Part shown: positions 46,011-57,324 of the stretch, in pieces
How positions within the stretch are numbered: position 1 is the first letter of the stretch
How the letters are laid out: each line of letters opens with the position of its first letter
From: Hippopus hippopus
Taxonomy: Eukaryota > Mollusca > Bivalvia > Cardiida > Cardiidae
DNA length: 64,000 bases
NCBI GenBank assembly: GCA_946811185.2
Contig: OX328109.1
Span: 31,170,129 to 31,234,128, forward strand
Direction: 5' to 3'
Translations under genes and position numbers: made by a program
The notes under the pieces: model-generated
Databases searched by the model: none
The model's input: the letters and a program-made list of their open reading frames with translations, nothing else
Told to the model about the DNA's origin: nothing

Positions 46011-46432
46011 ACACGCGTGTCTAAAAATTTGCGAATTACCGTTTACGGACATTCTAGCTAGGGAAAAGTTTGCGAATTCAATACACTTGTTATTTATTGG
46101 TATATTTGTAGTCAAATTCGCGAACAGAAAAGTTCACTAATTTTTCAGATTCGCGAAATAGCAAACTTTCCATGTCGCAAAACTTTCCTCTTGTACAGTA
46201 TTCGAATACGGCTTTTTTTGCGTCTTAGCAATGAACAGATTTGAAATAAATTACGGAAAAAGAAGCAACTGCCTGTGTCTACCAATGCGGTGCTTTTTCA
46301 ACAGTGAATTCTACTGGTGGCGAAGATAAACGAAAAATCAATCAATCTATCAATCAATCAATGAGGTGCTTTCTTAGAAAAAGTTCATTTCTACATGTTT
46401 GCCTTTTCTAGGAACTTTACTTGTGCTTTCTT

Positions 46433-46650
46433 AACCCTTTACCGAACAGTTCCGTATTTTAATGAAGAAGGGGGCATTTGGAAACATTGTAGGAAAAGGA
46501 GAAAATGCTGGCAACCAGCATTTTCTCCTTTTCCCACAATGCTCTCTAAACTTTCCATAACAAATCTCATTATTATTTAATTCAGTTTATTTGTTATTTG
46601 CAAATGCTTTCAATTCAGATATGTCTGAATTTTGTCGTCTTGTAAAGATT
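46433..46650. repeat. family A miniature transposon
   Basis: TTAA 46432-46435 region, CCCTTTACCGAACAG. Central hairpin GGAAAAGGAGAAAATGCTGG intact. Right end GTCGTCTTGTAAAG. Confidence 0.78.
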
Positions 46651-47274
46651 TATTACAGAGTGCTTGCTTTATAGAGATATGGCCACTAGGTCAGGTGTTA
46701 TAGCACATAGAAGAATAGATTGGTTACCTCCCCTAATACCGCAATGTTTAGGTAACAATCTCAAATCTACAGGTTTGCTTCTTTAAAAAAGAAGCAAGAA
46801 AAGGTCAGCATCAATGTTTTTTCAAATAGTTTATTTGCTTTTAATTTCGATATATTTTGGTACACGTAAACAAACAAGTAAGGCATTAAATAAATGAGGA
46901 ACAAGTTATTTCGTTAAAATGATACCCCGCCGAAAAAGATCACTTTTAATAGAAAAATATAACAGGTATTGTGTTTTGCATGTACACGTGGCCATTTTGT
47001 TATTGGCCCATAATGAATTTATACATTAAGATCTGTATTCAGTTGTAAATAAACATTCACCCGTGTCTTCATAAAACCGCTGCATAGAAACCTCTAATGC
47101 ATCACGTGACAGTCACATGACCTTCTTACATCTGGTAACGAGTAGGGATAATTTTATGCTGTTATACCTCGTACAAAGCCCAAACCTATTTGATATTATT
47201 TTGGAAATAAATGTTTAAACGTATAAAAATGTTTTCGCTTTCTTTACTTTGCGAATCTTGTCATAAAGATATGA

Positions 47275-47648
47275 GAATTTACCATCTACCAAACAATCTC
47301 TTGTTTTCATTACCCCAAGGTGAAAGCTATAGAAAACACATCGGGAAGAGAACAAATACTGGTTACCAGCATTTCTCCTTTTCCTACGAAGTTTTCTACC
47401 CATTTCATCAGCATCTTATCATTTAACCCCTTACCACACAATCCCGACTTTTAACGAGCCTTAAAGAGAAAGTTTTTTAAAACATTATGAGAAAAGAAGA
47501 AAATGCATTTTCTCCTTTTCCCAATATTGTTTTCTACCCTTCCCAAACCTAATTTCAATTTTTGATACACATTTGACTTGTCGTCTGCAAATGCTTTCAA
47601 ATTGGACCATACTAAAATTTTGTTGCTTGAAAAGGAGCAAAGCATCAT
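47275..47648. repeat. two diverged family A copies
   Basis: 47278-47426 (CATCTACCAAACAATC...) and 47429-47648 (CCCTTACCACACAATCCC...). Partially deleted hairpins. Confidence 0.7.
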
Positions 47649-47652
47649 TTAA

Positions 47653-47872
47653 CCCTTTACCACACAATCCCAACTTTTAACGACCCTGGGAAAGAAGCCT
47701 TTTGAAAACATTGTGGGAAAAGGAGAAAATGCTGGTAACCAGCATTTTCTCCTTTTCCCACAATGTTTTCTTCCCTTCCTAAAACAAATTTCAATTCTTT
47801 CGTCACATTTATTTTGTCGTCTGCAAATGCTTTCAATTTGGACAAGTCTAAAATTTTGTCGTTTGGTAAAGA
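47653..47872. mobile_element. family A reference copy
   Basis: 220 bp between TTAA 47649-47652 and 47873-47876. Left end CCCTTTACCACACAATCCCA, right end TTGTCGTTTGGTAAAGAG. The centre is a ~64-bp almost perfect palindrome whose half reads GAAAACATTGTGGGAAAAGG then AGAAAATGCTGG. TTAA plus C-Y-CTTT ends resemble piggyBac-derived miniature elements. Without a transposase that assignment is inference. A transcript through it would fold into a long hairpin. Confidence 0.9.
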
Positions 47873-47939
47873 GTTAAAACTGCAAATATTTTCAATATGG
47901 AGAGTCGAAAATCTTGTCGTCTGATTTAGGATTAATCAA

Positions 47940-48150
47940 GCGCTTTACCGTTGAACGCCTTCAATAGTACAAACTTCAAAATCATGATTTTTGGTTCAAA
48001 ATATGGAAATTGCCTTTGAAAGGGTGGAAAACATTGTGAGAAAAGGAGAAAATGCTGGTTATCAGCATTTACTCCTTTTCCCACAATGTTTTTTAAAAGG
48101 CCTCTTTCTTCGGATCATTAAAACTCATGATTGTGTAGTAATGGATTTTA
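47940..48150. repeat. family A copy, left end lost
   Basis: Hairpin GTGAGAAAAGGAGAAAATGC with its complement. Right end ATGATTGTGTAGTAATGG. Confidence 0.7.
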
Positions 48151-48734
48151 GTTTCACGATTTTTCTTCCAAAATTATAACTGTGGTTGATCGACTGTCAA
48201 GACAAGATCCTTACTCAATGCCTGTCTATGGGCAAAACGCTATTACGGATACTAGTTCCCTTTTCCCTCAATATTTGTACCTTTTTAAAATGAAGACATG
48301 GTAGGTACGTGACTTTATCTAAACTTTCTGTGTGTATACTTTTCAATCATTTATATGTGTTACTGAACGCCGCAAGCGTACCTTAGTTATCATATGACTG
48401 TCAAATGAAACATCATAATTAACACCGAAGTCCCTCAAGACATTTGTGATCTTACTGAACATCGTTTCTTCACCAGAAGAGGAAAATGTGAAATTACGAG
48501 CATACATCACTGTAACTTATTTAAGTTCTTATTTCTTTCACGAGGTAAATGAATCAATTATTTAACCAATCAATCGATCGAGTGATCCGTAGTTCAGTGG
48601 ACCAGTCAGTGATTCAGATCGTATGTTTGTTGTGAGCTTTGTGATAGCGGTACTCGTTCGCCCTGAATTTCTATGAATACCCAACCCATTCAACTCCCCC
48701 GACCCCCAAACAAACAAACAAACAAACAACAAAT

Positions 48735-48993
48735 ATATGACCCATGCTCTGGCAAAAGGGGCTTAATGCATCTCCATGACCCATGTTACCAAGCAAGCGA
48801 TCACATAATTATGGATCTATAATAACTAATTTTTATAATAACCACCTTTGTCATGAGGTAAACTAGTCCTTTGACTTACAGAAAATTGACCTATAGCGAA
48901 AAGTTTCGACCCGGGTCAGCGGAGTGCGCAGGCTGACCTGGGTCGATACTTTTCGCAGATGCATTAAGCCCCCTTTTTACAGAATATGGTTCA
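48735..48993. repeat. family C miniature transposon
   Basis: TGACCCATGCTCTGGCAAAAG to TACAGAATATGGTTCA. Central palindrome shortened (CAGCGGAGTGCGCAGGCTG). Confidence 0.8.
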
Positions 48994-49769
48994 TTTTTAG
49001 TGCCAGTAGCAAAATTCAGTTGCCCGTCCACCGGACCGAACGGATGCAGACCCAATTTTGTGCCCTCATTCCTTCCTACACTTTGAAGCCAATTTCGCCG
49101 AAATTTTACTTGGAACCCTTCTGCCCTGGAAACTGTGCATCTGCCATTTAATCAATATCATGAGCTGACAATTGCAGGAGTAATAGCCATTAGGTCTACA
49201 ATATTTTCCTGATCTAGTGACCAGGCAACCATGTAAGTGTGTGGGTGTGAGTGATGTGTTGGGGTGGTATTCGTCGGCCTGTCCAAGTTCGAGTTATAGA
49301 AGGCTGTAGCTGATCAAAGAAACAAACAAAAAGTCAACTCAGATATGTTCGAACTATGCATGATTAGTCAATTTTCCAGCCAGGGTTAAAACCAAAATAT
49401 TCGGTTATTACAAAGTTATTATCGCCTGAAAATCTAGCTATATCGGACTGTGTATATTAATATCAGACTGCACATTGAGTTGAACGTAACAGCCCGAGGA
49501 TTATTCGAATTTACTAATTACAAATAAATGTTTATTAACCCATTACGAGTTTTAAAACGACTAGCCCAAAGTTGACTAACTGTGTTTCCGTTACGGCTAC
49601 ACAAATGACACACCAAAAGTCGTGACCACTTTGCCCAGTAATAACTTCAAATGACCACGAAAAACCTCGGATTTCCGCTTCCATTTGCGGGTATTCAAAC
49701 ATGACGTCATACTTCCGGTTATTTCACAAGGAAAAAGGACGATCAAGCAGCCACTCCTAGCTCATGGGG
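48994..49769. other. intergenic DNA upstream of the proline-rich gene
   Basis: Mostly unique-looking sequence. 49010-49150 has slightly higher GC and an open minus-strand frame of about 49 codons that I cannot identify. No convincing exon was called. Confidence 0.4.
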
Positions 49770-49772
49770 TAG

Positions 49773-49779
49773 TATATAA
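49773..49779 (+). promoter_or_regulatory. TATA box of the proline-rich secreted protein gene
   Basis: TATATAA 97 bp before the ATG at 49870, leaving room for a roughly 65-nt 5' UTR. Confidence 0.55.
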
Positions 49780-49869
49780 CAACCCACTGAAATTCAAAAG
49801 GGTCATCATATTTATTTACAATTTTTGTTATATTTCAGAGAAATATTTATTTGGGCTTATACCTTCATA

Positions 49870-51145
49870 ATGAATTCCAGCCTAAGATGTGTATTAATTT
49901 TTGTAATTGTTACTTGTGCTCTTGCATACAACAGGAATAGAGGTATTTATCACGTTAACCTAGTTTTTCCTCTTTCCTTCACATTCTACATATACATTGA
50001 AACCTCAATTATTCGAATATTGGATCATTCGAATGTAACGCTTGATTCGACGTACTTTTGTTTAAATAGGTATGCCAAAAGAAGAGTACAAGCAGTTCTT
50101 ATTTGTCAGTCAGAAAAACTGCTGAGTTTTTTTTCCAAGATAATTAAAAAAAAAATGTAACTGTTATAAATTTCATATGAAGGGGTTTCTGCATTTATCC
50201 ATTAATTATTCACCCAACCATCTGATATCACGACCCTGAGGAAGAAGGCTTTTGAAAATAGTGTGGGAACAAGATTAAATGCTGGTAATCAGTAATGTTA
50301 TTTTATCCTGTCCTTGTAATTTTTTCATCCATAGCAGACAAATTCCATCATTTGGCTTCATTTTATTTTTCGTCTGTGTGTACTTTTGATTTAATTAACT
50401 CTAAATTTATTATCAGATAAACAGCCCACTATTTACCATAACAAGATGTCAGATCTTCCATTTTGAACGGATATGAAAACAACGAACTAATTTATTTTGT
50501 TATGATGGGGTTTGCTTCTGAAGCATGTGAGAAAAGAAGTCAGTGCATTGGAAAGAAAGTTGTGTTAGGACTGACGTGAAAAAGCTAGGAAACATATGTG
50601 TAGGTGCACTGACCGCCTTGACATGACCAGAGCTCTCAATACGGCATTAAACTCCGTGACAAACAAAGCTATCCGTTTTCTATTCCATTAATTAATTAAT
50701 TAATTAATTAACTAATTAATTAATCAATTAATTAATTTTAATGAGTTGATTTCATTTACCTCTAACAGTTTTTTTTTTGTAAACAGGGTATACAATATGA
50801 TGCTTGTTTTATAAATTGATCTCGTGTATCCATGTTTACATACATTTTGTTTATATTTCAGGTATCGGCAATATTTACCCACAATTTCCTGTCACAAGAC
50901 AATCATTTCCGGTCCAACTTCCGGTACAGAAAAGTCAGCTTTACAATAACTACATTCCTCATCAAGCGCACGTACCTTTATTTCCTGCCAGTGTTCCTGC
51001 GGTGTTTCCAAAACCTGTGCCTTACCCAGTACCAGTTTATGGAAATCCTTTCGGCAATATTCATCATGATCCTCACGCCCAAATTGTGACCAAATCTGTT
51101 ATTTATTCGACCTTGTTTTCGCTGTTGTTAAATAGACTGGGATAG
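49870..51145 (+). CDS. small secreted proline-rich protein, 118 aa, two exons
   Basis: Exons 49870-49942 and 50862-51145, phase 1 junction, total 357 nt. Residues 1-19 (MNSSLRCVLIFVIVTCALA) are a clear signal peptide. The mature part is rich in proline, valine, tyrosine and asparagine with short motifs (FPVQLPVQ, PYPVPVYG, IYPQFPV), no cysteine, and a hydrophobic C-terminus (IYSTLFSLLLNRLG). I do not recognise the family. Composition and size fit extracellular structural proteins of molluscs (shell matrix, byssus or mucus), but that is inference. The hydrophobic tail could alternatively be a GPI-type signal, though no clear omega site is seen. A TATA box and short 5' region suggest strong tissue-specific expression. 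The intron contains a degraded family A copy, a SINE1 3' part and a TTAA microsatellite. Confidence 0.75.
50215..50430. repeat. family A copy, heavily degraded
   Basis: CACGACCCTGAGGAAGAAGG, GTGTGGGAACAAGATTAAAT and TTCGTCTGTG blocks in family order. Confidence 0.55.
50510..50745 (+). repeat. SINE1 3' part and (TTAA)n microsatellite
   Basis: AGTCAGTGCATTGGAAAG to GGCATTAAACTCCGTGAC, followed by a run of TTAA/ATTAATTA units at about 50685-50738. Confidence 0.7.
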
Positions 51146-51359
51146 ACACAGAGGAACAAAGGGGAGCCAACTTATTACTGCAGAGACCACAAACTTGACG
51201 TTTAGCTTAGAATTAAGAAGAAAGAATATTTTCTGTGTCCTTTCAGCACTTGCTTAATATGTACAACTTTAGAAGTTCAGTGCATGCTTAGTATACATGT
51301 TACTTGCTTAATATGGGTGTCCATTTTGACAGATTTTACTGTATAATAAGATGAGGAAT

Positions 51360-51620
51360 ATAGATGAGTCACTGTCTATGAAAAGGTGTTTAAAAATCGT
51401 CTGCTAAAAGTTTCGACCCAGGTCAGCCTGCACAATCCTGGCTCAAAACTTTTTGCTGTTAGTCACTTTTCTGCATTTTAAATGCCCAGTGGACCTCATA
51501 ATTCAATCTATTGCGAGATAAAATGAATTTTATGGATCCATAATTATTGTATAAATATGACTTGCTTGGTATACTGCATAATGGAGATGCATCAAACCCC
51601 GTTTGAACAGAGCACCGCTG
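51360..51620. repeat. family C miniature transposon, core deleted
   Basis: TTCGACCCAGGTCAGCCTGC then one arm missing; ATGGATCCATAATTAT, GACTTGCTTGGTAT, GGAGATGCATCAAACCC follow in order. Confidence 0.75.
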
Positions 51621-51638
51621 AAATAACTCGGATGAATA

Positions 51639-51902
51639 TGGCCTGCAACACGTGAAAATGGGCAATCGGACATTTGCGTAAAGTGCCGTCTCGGATCAGC
51701 CTGCGCACTCCGCGCAGGCTAATCCGAAACAACACTTTCCGTTTTTATGCAATTTTCTGTTTTGCGCAAGTCTACTGCAACACAAAATCTAATGTAGTCG
51801 TAAAGTGTTGTCTCGGATTAGCCTGCGCGGACTGCGCAGGTTGATCCGAGACGACACTTTACGCAAATGTCCGAATGTCACTTTTCGCGTGTTGCAAGCC
51901 AA
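51639..51902. repeat. family B miniature transposon, full length
   Basis: TGGCCTGCAACACGTGAAAA to CTTTTCGCGTGTTGCAAGCCA. Confidence 0.88.
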
Positions 51903-52124
51903 TTATTGTTGATCACCATGACAGTTTTTTTGTTAGATTTGAGTGCTTTTATAATAGATTATTGATATTTATTAAATGTCACGAAAATAGAAAAAAATAA
52001 ACCAATGAAGAACTTAAAAAACACCCTTTTACCTGAATTGGATGACCTAGGCAACGAATTTTTCTTTTCAGAAATAAATGACTATACAAAACAACCACCA
52101 GCCTTACTCACATTTTGAAACGAC

Positions 52125-52333
52125 TGAATGCTATTTTACGCCACTTTCAACATTGTTTCAGTCATGTTACGACGATGGCTCACATATTCATGTATATCCT
52201 GGGTTTCAGCTGGGGCTTTAAAGTATCTTGCCCGAAGACGCTTATACAATATGCCCAGCGCTCCCAGTGAGGCGTGAACCCAGGGCCTCTTGGTTACAAG
52301 TCTTATACTTAACTACTAAGCCACGCGGGACCC
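52125..52333 (-). repeat. SINE2 copy
   Basis: Minus strand: CCGCGTGGCTTAGTAGTTAAG (A box), GGGTTCACGCC (B box), CGGGCAAGATACTTTAAAGC, tail CAATGTTGAAAGTGGCG. Confidence 0.82.
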
Positions 52334-52354
52334 TTACAATTTGAAAGGATACTA

Positions 52355-53101
52355 CGAGGGCTGATGGAAAAGTTGAAGGAGCTAAGCAGGGGTGTTCTTT
52401 TTCAGCCCTACTAATCCCTGACCATTTAAGACTGTGTTCCCGAAGACTGTCATTTGGCCAGTTTATGTCGAAGAGGTAGCATCTTCAAGTAAACAAGGCA
52501 AGTGACCTTTGTTCCACCAGATAAATGCCCCCGTTCACAAGTCTGTTTCTTCACTGCAATGGCTGCCATTAGCGTTTGTGGCTTTGAATTGATTGAGCAT
52601 CCACCCTATTCACCTGATCTCGCTCCAACAGACTTCCGTACATTTCCAAAATTGAAAAAAAAAAATCACTTCCGGTACCCACTCTAAGTCAGATGATAAC
52701 GTCATCTATGCCAAGGAGGACTTGAAAGTCTTTAAAGGTCGCATTGAGACCCTTAACTCTTTAACTCTTTACCAAACGACAAAATTTTAGACTTGTCTAA
52801 ACTGAAAGCATTTGCAGACGACAAATTTACTGGGACTGAAAAACTAAAATATGCTACTGGAAGAGTGGAAAACATTGTGGAAAAGGAGAAAATGCTGGTT
52901 ACCAGCATTTTTTCCTTTTCCTACAATATTTTCAAAAGCCTTCTTTTTCAGGGTCGTTAAAACTCTGGATTGTGTAGAAAAGGGCTAAAGGAGACCCTTG
53001 AGTATTGACAATGAAAAGGGTTTTGTTTAAAAGAAATGCAATATGTCCGCCAAAAGTCAAAGCCATACAAACAAGGCACAATACTTACCAATCAGCCCTC
53101 G
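52355..53101 (+). mobile_element. mariner transposon remnant
   Basis: Ends CGAGGGCTGAT and ATCAGCCCTCG beside TA (52353-52354, 53102-53103). The plus strand at about 52500-52740 has a decayed C-terminal mariner transposase: AMAAISVCGFELIEHPPYSP, DLAPTDF, KLKKK, then a frameshift to SDDNVI. The third catalytic acidic residue of the PPYSPDLAPTDF block is present. A family A element (52765-52985) is nested near the 3' end. Confidence 0.85.
52765..52985. repeat. family A element nested in mariner remnant
   Basis: After TTAA (52761-52764): CTCTTTACCAAACGAC; hairpin intact; right end TTGTGTAGAAAAGGG. Confidence 0.82.
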
Positions 53102-53384
53102 TAAAACATGTAAATTAGTGGAACTGTAGCAAAAGTGGTTTAAGCCTGTCGGCGCCATAGGCGAAAACGATGCCTTTTGCGGACGGCATAGATCAAGATC
53201 AGACTGCACAGAACGTGCAGTCTGATCTTTGACCTGTACCGTCCGCTTGTTTAGTCAAGCCTATACAATCAAAATCTTTGTAAGTTTCAATGGACTGTAT
53301 TTAGGGCCGTCGAAAGAGGTCGAGTTTATTTATTTGGCGCTGAAAGTGTTAATGCATCTCCGTGATGCATTAAACCATAGAAAT

Positions 53385-53672
53385 CTGAAACTCCATTGGT
53401 CTATCAAGGGATAACGAAATTTTCATTATCGGACACTGTTACTATAAATAGCACATTGGGATTTCCTCTGTATCCTGTATAGTAAGTCTTAGTATATATA
53501 CGATAAAGAGGGAGTCGCAAAATGTGCTGTTTATAGAAAAAGTGTTAGTGAAATTTTGAATATATATTCAGTGATATACAGGCGATGCACCAATGTGCTT
53601 TAAGTGTTAGATGATCGACCACGGACAATTTTAGTGTTGCGTGATAGACCAATAGAGCTTCAAAGGCCTGTA
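53385..53672. repeat. family E palindromic element
   Basis: TGAAACTCCATTGGTCTATC pairs with GATAGACCAATAGAGCTTCA at the far end. Inner arms ATTATCGGACACTGTTACTA and TATAGAAAAAGTGTTAGTG. A second copy is at 62265-62540 and a half copy at 56440-56530. Confidence 0.75.
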
Positions 53673-53810
53673 ATTAGACCAAGCATGTCATCAGATATGT
53701 ATGTATGGATCCATAAAACCTCCACAGACTGACCCGGGTCGAAACTTTAACAGATGCATTAAACCCGCTTTTCACAGAGCATGACTCAAATGACTTCGTC
53801 AAATCATTTG

Positions 53811-53950
53811 ATCTGCAACATGCGCAAAGTGACTTACGGACAATTGCGTAAAGTGTCATTTCGGATCAGTCTGCACAGTCCGCACGGGCTAATCCGAGAC
53901 GACACTTTACACTATTGTCTTAATGTCCCTTTTCGAGTGATGCAAGCCAT
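53811..53950. repeat. family B copy with internal deletion
   Basis: GATCTGCAACATGCGCAAAG to CCTTTTCGAGTGATGCAAGCCA. Only one palindrome remains. Confidence 0.78.
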
Positions 53951-54007
53951 TTGATCCTATGCTCAGTAAAAAATACCAATTTACTTTGTTGCCTCCGGAA
54001 ATAGACT

Positions 54008-54300
54008 GCCTAGCTCCAGTAGAGCGGTCGGAAGCACAAGGACTTGAAAGAGGGGGGGTGGGGGGGTGCGTCCAGGTTCAAATTCCCAGATCGGCCATTA
54101 TTTCCGAGGATTGACGATAGTCGTTGCAACAGGAGTCATTCTTCTCACCGCCGATAACTGTTTCGTTGTTGGTTATATGGGAAAGCAATCAGTGGCACGG
54201 GGAAATTACCATGCGAAGTACTGGAAAATGAAACTCCGAGAAAAGCATTGATAGGTGCACTAGCCATCAATATATAACGTTGAAAAAGGCGCTAAACAAC
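54008..54300 (+). repeat. SINE1 copy, diverged
   Basis: AGTAGAGCGGTCGGAAGC (A box), AGGTTCAAATTCCCAG (B box), TTGACGATAGTCGTTGC, tail GGCGCTAAACAAC. An expanded G run lies between the boxes. Confidence 0.8.
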
Positions 54301-54473
54301 ATATAGACCAAACTTCCTGAAGCAATTCGAAGCAGATGATGTTTAAAGCATCCTTTTAAAACAGTAATTAGAGTGTGGACAAAAAAAAAAAAGAGGAAAC
54401 CGCCTGTCACATAACCTTATGTAACTATATTTCTTTCGAAGGAGGCATAGATCTATTTGCTACTAGACATTAA

Positions 54474-54653
54474 CTCTTTACCAAACGACAAAATTTTAGA
54501 CTTGTCCAAAATGAAATCATTTGCAGACAACAAAATAAACGTGATTCAAAAATTGAAACTTGACTTAGGAAGAGTAGAAAACAATGTGGGAAAAGGAGAA
54601 AATGCTGGTTACCTCATCAGGTTTGTTAAAACTCGTGATTATGTGGTAATGGG
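54474..54653. repeat. family A element, one hairpin arm deleted
   Basis: TTAA at 54470-54473 and 54654-54657. Left half consensus-like to GAGAAAATGCTGGTTACC, then joins the right end at TCATCAGGTTTGTTAAAAC. A deletion precisely removed the right arm of the hairpin. Confidence 0.82.
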
Positions 54654-55075
54654 TTAAAAAGCAAGTTACACCAGGTTTGCTGGAACTATCTATGAGGAAT
54701 GCAAGTCCTCAGACTATACAACCACAGACGTTAAACCTGTCCGGTAGCTGTGTCTTTTGTTTACTTTTTGCCTGATTTTAAAATTCTTTTTTCTGCCAGC
54801 AACTAACATATGGCTCGACCACACGAAAACAGACTGTCATCTCCACAATATTTTTCATACTTTTACATGCTATGATTTAAATCTAAATCTATTATGACAC
54901 CTGCTGTGATATTTTGGCCTTTACTGGGCCATTAACAATCAAGACCAAGTTCGAACACTTCCTTTTATCGCGTGTTCATCCTTTGCTCGATTTCGGAATA
55001 GTGTGATGCCTGCATAACAAAACACCTACCCGGACATGCCTCCAAAACGTGCTGCCTTAAAATCCATAGCGAAAT

Positions 55076-55799
55076 TATGGTGGCATATTTCTGCCACGAG
55101 ACACGAGATAGCTATCATGATAATTTTACAAAACTATCGCGATAAATTAAAGTTTCCTGGAAATTTTATCGAGATAGTGAAAAGTTTCCTGAAAATAAAT
55201 ATCACGATAAACTTAATATTTTAACGCAAAATTTCTCAATCGTGCACGAAGCTGACATGCAAGATAAAATTATCGTGATAGTTCTACCTGTTTCTTGATA
55301 TCTATAAATAGAAAATTTATCATTTGGATGAACTCGGTAGTTTTTGACTTCACAAGATTGCAGTAAGTAAAAAATCGAACAATTAATAATTGTAGCTTAA
55401 TTGGTAAATTCTGACAAGACTCGAAATGAACAGAAGTCTGTAAAATCACAAAGACGACTCGAAATGCCTCCTACAAACACTTTAAAACTATTCAGGGAAA
55501 AGGAGAATTCATAGGGTTGTAGACGAAGATATTCCGAAACGGTATCTAATTATAGATACCGTGAATGTCAGTTATGGCAGGGATCTTATATACATGTGTA
55601 TGATGTGTATATACGATCCCTGGTTATGGGCACGAAAGCAAAAAAAATCATGATAACAGGTAGAATTATCGCGATATTTTTACCGTGAAAATTTTTATTA
55701 TCTAGATAATATTTCCAGGAAACTTTGTTTTATCACGATAGTTTTCTAAAATTATCATGATAGCTATCTCGTATCTCGCGGCAGAAATATGCCACCATA
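55076..55799. mobile_element. 724-bp element with ~110-bp inverted ends, TA target
   Basis: TATGGTGGCATATTTCTGCC pairs with its complement at 55780-55799. The arms continue with the GAGATAGCTATCATGATAAT and AAAGTTTCCTGG blocks. The interior has an unrelated palindrome (CAGGGATC...GATCCCTG, 55579-55622). TA at both edges suits a Tc1/mariner-type miniature element. It abuts the VWA exon's donor, about 25 bp away. Confidence 0.82.
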
Positions 55800-55829
55800 C
55801 GATATATCACTTGTTGCGAGGGTACATAC

Positions 55830-56321
55830 TTTAGTGTGGTCCGTTACAATATCAAACAGGAGAGGGTGATAAACGATGTTTCCAATAGCAACGGCTGCTA
55901 CAGTGACGCCCATATTTTTCGGTGTCGAGGCCCTGGCAAGTGTTTCAGATCTGTCAGAAACTAAGCCGTCTGTTAACACAACGACATATCTTGTTTTTGA
56001 GCCATTGCTATAAATAAACGATTCCTGTGCGTCCCCTAAGGCTTTCGACAAGAACGTCGGTCCATCAGCGATGATATCCAAATTATCGATTACGGCTTGA
56101 ATCGTTTCATTGGAATAAAAACCCAACTCAAGATGAATTGTGTTTCGATTACAAAACGACATACATGCTAAATTGGAAGTCTCCTTGTTCTGACGTCATT
56201 TCCGATATCACCTGCTTGACGCATTTTTGGCTTGTTTTAATTCCTTCCTCGCCATTGCTTAATAAAGAGTCCAGAATAAATATAACGTCTGCTCCATTTT
56301 GATGCTGAGGTAAACACATGT
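55830..56321 (-). pseudogene. von Willebrand factor A domain exon with frameshift
   Basis: One minus-strand exon, acceptor TTTATAG before 56321, donor GTATGT at 55829-55824. It encodes most of a VWA domain. The first part has GADVIFILDSLLSNGEEG; the second part, in the next frame, has LGFYSNETI, GPTFLSKALGDA, YVVVLTDGL and ITVAAVAIG-like strands. The frame breaks at about 56151-56160, where an A4 run (T4 on the coding strand) is one base longer than the domain needs; with one base less the exon is 491 nt and ends in phase 0. The MIDAS motif DxSxS reads DSLLS, so its second key residue is lost, while the threonine and TDG aspartate remain. Collagen VI/matrilin-like secreted proteins are common VWA carriers, but no other exon was found here. 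Either a decayed gene fragment or an indel error in a real gene. Confidence 0.72.
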
Positions 56322-56439
56322 CTATAAACGAGGATAAAAAGATATAAATATATGACGGGAAACGAATTAATATGAAGGGAAGAATGATTCCTGTCGAACT
56401 GGCTTTCACTAAATATCGGAAAGAATGTGTCCGAGCACA

Positions 56440-56770
56440 GGCCTTTGAAGCTTCATTGGTTTATCACGGAACACTAAAATTTTATTGGTCGATTATCAAA
56501 CACTGTTACTGAAAATAAAATGTTGGCGCATCCATCTACTTGTGTGGTGAAGATTTAAGTTTTTTAACTGTAGTTTTAATGACCCTAAGGAAGAAGCCTT
56601 TTGAAACATTGCGGGTCAAGGAGAAAATGATGGTAACCAGCATTTTCTCCTTTTCCTGTAATGTTTTCTACCCCTACCAAGGGCAAATTCCTTTTTTTTA
56701 AGTCATAACAAATATGTGGTTTATAAAGCTTTCATTCAGAACAAGTCTAAAATTTTGTTGCATAGTTAAG
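56440..56770. repeat. family E half copy and family A copy
   Basis: AGGCCTTTGAAGCTTCATTG to TTACTGAAAATAAAATG (family E), then family A 56560-56770 with hairpin GGAGAAAATGATGGTAACCA. Confidence 0.68.
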
Positions 56771-57324
56771 TACATTATAAATGATAAACCAGTTTGTTTT
56801 AATGTGTTTCAGCCAAAGATCAGAAAGTGAGTAATGTAAGGGAACAAAAGAAAGTATTCTCAGAAGCTTGGGTTCAATTCCTGCAATTTAAGGTGAGGTT
56901 GAGATTTGGTACTTACCCAATTTGGAGGCATTTGAAGATGATAAGACAAGTGTGACTCAAGAATTGAAAATTTAAACTATTTGATTTCCACAAAGCTTCG
57001 TCTTTGACAAACTTGTATCTTAGACTTCAAAAATGTCAGATTGATCTGGCAGTGAGAGAATTTACCACCTGCAGATGCCCTTTGTTGTCTTTCTGCAGAC
57101 TGCTGTTGATTTCATCAATATTTTGACATATGCATGTGTATATAAAACCACAAATTATGTTAACTTAAATGTTTGCAAAGTTATTTGCCACAAGTTTTGA
57201 GATACAGTTACTCCTTTCTGAAGCAAGTGTATTTTGCCTTTGTGACCAGTCATGACCAAGATGGAACAAGCTATGTTGAGATATAATTGATCACATAAGG
57301 CTTGTCCATAGTGAGTTTACTCTT

